Shown: piece after piece, positions 61,095 to 64,000 of the stretch
Layout of the letters: each line of letters starts with the position of its first letter
Numbering within the stretch: the first letter of the stretch is position 1
Origin: Mesobacillus sp. AQ2
GTDB lineage: Bacteria > Bacillota > Bacilli > Bacillales > Cytobacillaceae
Reading direction: 5' to 3'
DNA length: 64,000 bases
Assembly: GCF_030122805.1 (NCBI RefSeq)
Contig: NZ_CP126080.1
Coordinates: 3,973,501 to 4,037,500 of the forward strand
Program-made: the position numbers and the translations under genes
The notes under the pieces: model-generated
The model's database searches: none
What the model was told of the DNA's origin: nothing
The model's input: only the letters and a program-made list of their open reading frames with translations

Positions 61095-62148
61095 AAGCAT
61101 CACGAACTTGTTGTTATCGAAGTTGGTAGCGGTCAACAGTATTGTCATTCTGCTGGTCATCATGCTGGCAGGAATATCTGTAAAAGACTATGCCTGCTTC
61201 CTGGTCAATCATGAACAAGTGACCGGGCAGCAGCTCGTTGAAACCCTGAATTCATTCCTGATCAAAGTAAGCATCATCGCTTTCATCGCCGCCGGGCTTT
61301 TGCATTATTTTTCGGTAAAAAGAATTGTGAATCCAGTTAAGGCGATGGCTGCTGCCGCAATTCAGGTGAAAACAGGAACAATCCCTTCGAAGATTGATGT
61401 ACAGGCAGGCGGTGAACTTGGCGAACTCGTAACAAATTTCAATGCCATGACCGAAACCCTATCGGTTGTCCAAACAAGGCGTGAAGAAATGTTAAGGGAT
61501 ATCGCCCATGAATTAAGGACTCCGCTGACGAATATCAATGGGTATCTAGAAGCTCTTCACAGCGGTGTATTGGAAGGTGACCAGGAACTTTTCGGGTCTC
61601 TTCTCGAAGAATCCAGACGGATCACAAGAATTGTTGATTTGATTGCTGAGCTTGATGCATGGAGCCAGGAGTCCCATTTACCCGAAAAACAATTCGAGGA
61701 AATCGATATGAAACAAGCATTGGCTGAATCACTTGCAGCGTTCCACTTGAAGCTATCCGGCAGGTTCGAGACATTGAGCCAGCAGATTGAACACGCTCCT
61801 GTTCTTGGCCATAAAGACGGCTTAAAGCAAGTCCTGGCCAATCTGCTGCAAAATATTATCGATTATGACACTGGCGGGCATCTTGCCATAGTGGGACAGC
61901 GTAGTGATTCAGAATACAGAGTGACTTTTTCCCATGAAGGTACCTATATTGACCCGGATAATAAAGAGCTGATTTTTGAACGGTTTTACAGGCTTGAAGA
62001 ATCCCGCAGCACAAAAGCGGAGGGGGCCGGCCTCGGCCTGGCGATTGCCAAAAGTATCATGAATGCCCATCAGGGACATATTGGCCTTGATACAGATGGG
62101 CATAATCACTCATTTTGGATCAGAATCCCCCTCCATTCCGTTTCTTAA
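61081..62148 (+). CDS. short sensor histidine kinase (ccdA operon)
   Basis: A 355-residue kinase. TM1 is at about 15-35, with an extracytoplasmic loop of only about 20-25 residues holding one Cys (DYACFLVNHE), then TM2 (about 60-77), HAMP, HisKA with H143 in DIAHELRTPLTNING, and HATPase with NLLQNIIDYDTGG and GAGLGLAIAKS. The tiny sensor loop suggests membrane or intramembrane sensing. TTG start inside the regulator gene; no strong ribosome site, so translation is probably coupled. Confidence 0.9.
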   Translation: MRRIKSITNLLLSKLVAVNSIVILLVIMLAGISVKDYACFLVNHEQVTGQQLVETLNSFLIKVSIIAFIAAGLLHYFSVKRIVNPVKAMAAAAIQVKTGTIPSKIDVQAGGELGELVTNFNAMTETLSVVQTRREEMLRDIAHELRTPLTNINGYLEALHSGVLEGDQELFGSLLEESRRITRIVDLIAELDAWSQESHLPEKQFEEIDMKQALAESLAAFHLKLSGRFETLSQQIEHAPVLGHKDGLKQVLANLLQNIIDYDTGGHLAIVGQRSDSEYRVTFSHEGTYIDPDNKELIFERFYRLEESRSTKAEGAGLGLAIAKSIMNAHQGHIGLDTDGHNHSFWIRIPLHSVS

Positions 62149-62215
62149 TCAATCCTTAACAATACGATTACATACTGGACTGAAAAGTAGTTTTCGAATT
62201 AAAGGAGCGATTTTG

Positions 62216-62629
62216 ATGGAATTCACTTATTATAATGAGAAACTTATCGGACAGATGGAATATGGTTTCCTTCCAATATCCCCGAACGCAGAATTGGGAT
62301 ACAGACCTATGGAACTGTTCGTATCCTCCTTGACTGGCTGCAGTACTGCGGTGCTGGCAAATATTCTGGACAAGAAGAGAATAGACTATAAAAGAATCGA
62401 CGTTAATGTATCAGCAGTCAGGAATCCAGAAGAGGCAAACCGGATTGAACGGTTGACATTCGATGTTGCCGTGCAGACCGACACATTGGATAAGGCGAAG
62501 CAGGCTGAGAAAATTGCCGCCCTTGTCCTGAAAAATTGCGGCATGATTCAATCGGTCATTGGAAGCATCGACATCCGATACCAGATTGAATTCACGTCAG
62601 ACCAGCCCAAAAAAGGTGATGTTGCTTGA
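62216..62629 (+). CDS. OsmC/Ohr-family peroxiredoxin-like protein
   Basis: A 137-residue OsmC-type thiol peroxidase with the two family cysteines, C42 in SSLTGCSTAV and C108 in LKNCGM. It may reduce organic hydroperoxides or persulfides. AAAGGAGCG precedes ATG 62216. It overlaps the next gene through TTGA. Confidence 0.9.
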   Translation: MEFTYYNEKLIGQMEYGFLPISPNAELGYRPMELFVSSLTGCSTAVLANILDKKRIDYKRIDVNVSAVRNPEEANRIERLTFDVAVQTDTLDKAKQAEKIAALVLKNCGMIQSVIGSIDIRYQIEFTSDQPKKGDVA

Positions 62630-63237
62630 ATTATATAACGATTGGCAGATTCACGGTGCCAGCAGATTTGCTCGCGGCGTTTGCTGCCATATTTATCGGC
62701 GCCCTGATCTACCGGGCCAGGGAAAAAAAGAGCATAGGTGATTGGTATTGGAACAGCTTTTTCATATACATAGCCATCTACAAGCTGAGCTATGTCGTTT
62801 TCAATTTCAAGATGTTCCTTGACACCCCCTTCTCCCTCCTTTATTTTAATGGTGGCACAGAAGGCCAGATCCTTGCTTTTGCAGGCATTGCGGCCTATTT
62901 ATTTTGGATTGCAAGGAAAAAGGAAAGCATGGTCAAAGTGACCGAGTATCTTCCGGCTTATTTCCTTTTCTTTTTGCTCTATTGGACCGGACTATTCGCA
63001 TTTTCAGAGGAGTTCATCCCTGCTGGAGTGCAGGCACTAATGGCGTTGATCTTTGGAGTGTTTTATTTTAAAAGAATGGAGCTTTCGAAGGAATATGCTA
63101 TATTATTCTTGATGCTTGAAGCACTCGTTCTCAGTCTTTTTTCGAATTTGCTTTCAGCGGAAAACCTGCTGATCTTTGCACTTGGAATTTACTTGCTAGT
63201 ATTTCAGGGTTTAAATAAGGAGGAATTACAGCATTGA
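62626..63237 (+). CDS. polytopic membrane protein of unknown function (ccdA operon)
   Basis: A 203-residue protein with about six hydrophobic helices. No family recognised with confidence; the arrangement is faintly like prolipoprotein diacylglyceryl transferase-type scaffolds, which I do not rely on. TTG start with AAGGTGATG upstream. It overlaps the flanking OsmC and TlpA-like genes by 4 bases each (TTGA), so it is clearly part of the operon and a candidate partner of CcdA or the thioredoxin. Confidence 0.75.
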   Translation: MNYITIGRFTVPADLLAAFAAIFIGALIYRAREKKSIGDWYWNSFFIYIAIYKLSYVVFNFKMFLDTPFSLLYFNGGTEGQILAFAGIAAYLFWIARKKESMVKVTEYLPAYFLFFLLYWTGLFAFSEEFIPAGVQALMALIFGVFYFKRMELSKEYAILFLMLEALVLSLFSNLLSAENLLIFALGIYLLVFQGLNKEELQH

Positions 63238-63821
63238 ATAAAAATCTTTTATCATTCGCGATTTTAGCATTGGCTGTCGTCATATTGGTCGTGAATATCT
63301 GGAAACCAGGTTCGACCGAGAGCGAAAAGAAAACAACAGCACCGACTGAGGAAGCCGTAGAAACAACTGAAGATATCCCGGGCGCTAAGCTGTCTTCATT
63401 AAGGGAAGGCGCTGAGGCACCTGATTTTGAACTGAAAACCCTGGGAGGAGAGACAGTCAAGCTGTCCGATTACCGCGGCAAAAGAGTGATCCTGAACTTC
63501 TGGGCAACTTGGTGCCCTCCATGTAAGGCCGAAATGCCTCATATGCAAAATTTCTATGAAGAATATAACGATCAGGGCGTAGAAATCCTAGCTGTCAATT
63601 TGACCAACATGGACAAAGGCGTCGAAGAAGTGCAAAAATTCGTTGATGAATATGGCTTAACCTTTACCATCCCTTTGGATGAGGCAGGAAACGCAGGAAC
63701 AACCTATCAGGCCTTCACCATCCCAACCAGCTACATCCTCGATGAAAAAGGCGTCATAACAAAGAAAATTGTCGGACCGATGGATGAAAAAATGATGAAG
63801 GAACTTACAGGGGTAAAATAA
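63234..63821 (+). CDS. membrane-anchored TlpA/ResA-like thiol-disulfide oxidoreductase
   Basis: A 195-residue protein with one N-terminal helix (about 6-23), a linker rich in T and E, and a thioredoxin fold with the redox motif WCPPC (C94, C97) in NFWATWCPPCKAEMPHM and the cis-proline in AFTIPTSYI. It likely reduces cytochrome c haem-site thiols or other extracytoplasmic thiols, powered by CcdA. TTG start after AAGGAGG. Confidence 0.92.
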   Translation: MNKNLLSFAILALAVVILVVNIWKPGSTESEKKTTAPTEEAVETTEDIPGAKLSSLREGAEAPDFELKTLGGETVKLSDYRGKRVILNFWATWCPPCKAEMPHMQNFYEEYNDQGVEILAVNLTNMDKGVEEVQKFVDEYGLTFTIPLDEAGNAGTTYQAFTIPTSYILDEKGVITKKIVGPMDEKMMKELTGVK

Positions 63822-63824
63822 TAG

Positions 63825-63854
63825 AAAGTCACGGCTCAGGCCGTGACTTTTTTG
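63825..63854 (+). terminator. terminator of the ccdA operon
   Basis: AAAGTCACGGC, TCAG, GCCGTGACTTTTTTG. Confidence 0.92.
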
Positions 63855-63856
63855 TT

Positions 63857-64000
63857 TATGATGGACAGGATTCAGGAAGCGAACAGCAAAAGTGTCCGTC
63901 ATCAAGCCTATGATGGACAGAAATAAGAAAACATTCAGCAAAGGTGTCCGTCTTCTGGTTATATTGTAGGTGATGCTCTGACTGAAAGGTCTTTTTTGGA
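63857..64000. repeat. array F: start of a 52-bp hairpin repeat, cut by the window end
   Basis: GTGTCCGTC occurs at 63892 and 63944, a 52-bp step, each preceded by a CAGCAAAAG/CAGCAAAGG context; GATGGACAG closes the hairpin (GTCCGTCA with TGATGGAC, one G-T pair). A partial unit precedes them at 63860. The layout AAAGTGTCCGT...GGACA is shared with array B, with different stem bases. Confidence 0.75.

Noticed and set aside
1..64000. rRNA, tRNA, prophage or conjugative elements
   Set aside because: No such signatures were seen; gene content and codon style look like a uniform chromosomal core and accessory mix.

Overview
The window is chromosomal DNA from an aerobic, endospore-forming member of the Bacillaceae, probably near Mesobacillus/Cytobacillus. 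The genus is inferred from gene content, not from any search. Supporting features are spore-germinant receptor subunits, a LysM/SleB-type hydrolase, strong AGGAGG ribosome sites with frequent TTG/GTG starts, and S-box, ydaO and GEMM riboswitches in Bacillus-like contexts. I see no rRNA, tRNA, CRISPR array, phage or intact transposon.

Layout. 1-6500: end of a gerA-type operon, an S13 D-Ala-D-Ala carboxypeptidase, a 19-unit hairpin repeat array, a NERD protein and a cell-wall hydrolase. 6800-12500: oxidative and electrophile defence, with a PerR-boxed catalase, azoreductase, FMN reductase, catDE, an HxlR-type thiol sensor and Dps. 12600-16100: small genes (zinc-finger protein, HIT, DinB, MazG-like), the first of three DoxX paralogues and a LysR regulator. 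16200-21400: a complete 3-hydroxybutyrate/acetoacetate catabolic operon (dehydrogenase, fused CoA-transferase, GntP permease, thiolase). 21400-22600: a c-di-GMP-I riboswitch with terminator and promoter, aimed at an unknown 74-residue protein. 22600-31400: nadE, a lactonase-like protein, an oxidoreductase, a two-component system, a CstB-like MBL-rhodanese and an MFS carrier. 31500-39100: two more DoxX genes, a cupin, a DUF445 protein, metNIQ behind an S-box, and a split chromate transporter. 39400-45800: a chemoreceptor paired with a BMP-type lipoprotein, ktrBA behind a c-di-AMP riboswitch, and a lipid kinase. 45800-52300: an immune-inhibitor-A-like protease, a second large repeat array and a persulfide (cst-like) operon. 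52700-58000: a cbb3 oxidase cluster ending in a cytochrome d1-like propeller with a C-terminal haem-c domain. 58000-63900: a MITE-like element, a LysR regulator and a ccdA / two-component / OsmC / TlpA thiol-redox operon.

How the parts connect. The strongest theme is thiol, sulfur and redox control. The palindrome TATACC-N6-GGTATA (or one mismatch from it) occurs upstream of a doxX gene, the cst-like operon and the ccdA operon, which suggests one CsoR/CstR-type persulfide regulon spread over 45 kb. The quinone-defence genes carry promoter-overlapping palindromes that suit CatR/YodB-type and MhqR-type repressors.

The least explained structure is a set of intergenic tandem arrays at six loci. 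Five have 52-53 bp units and one has a 21 bp unit. Sequences mostly differ between loci, but each array lies at the 3' side of at least one gene and the long units carry an inverted repeat. Both periods are whole numbers of DNA helical turns (5 and 2).
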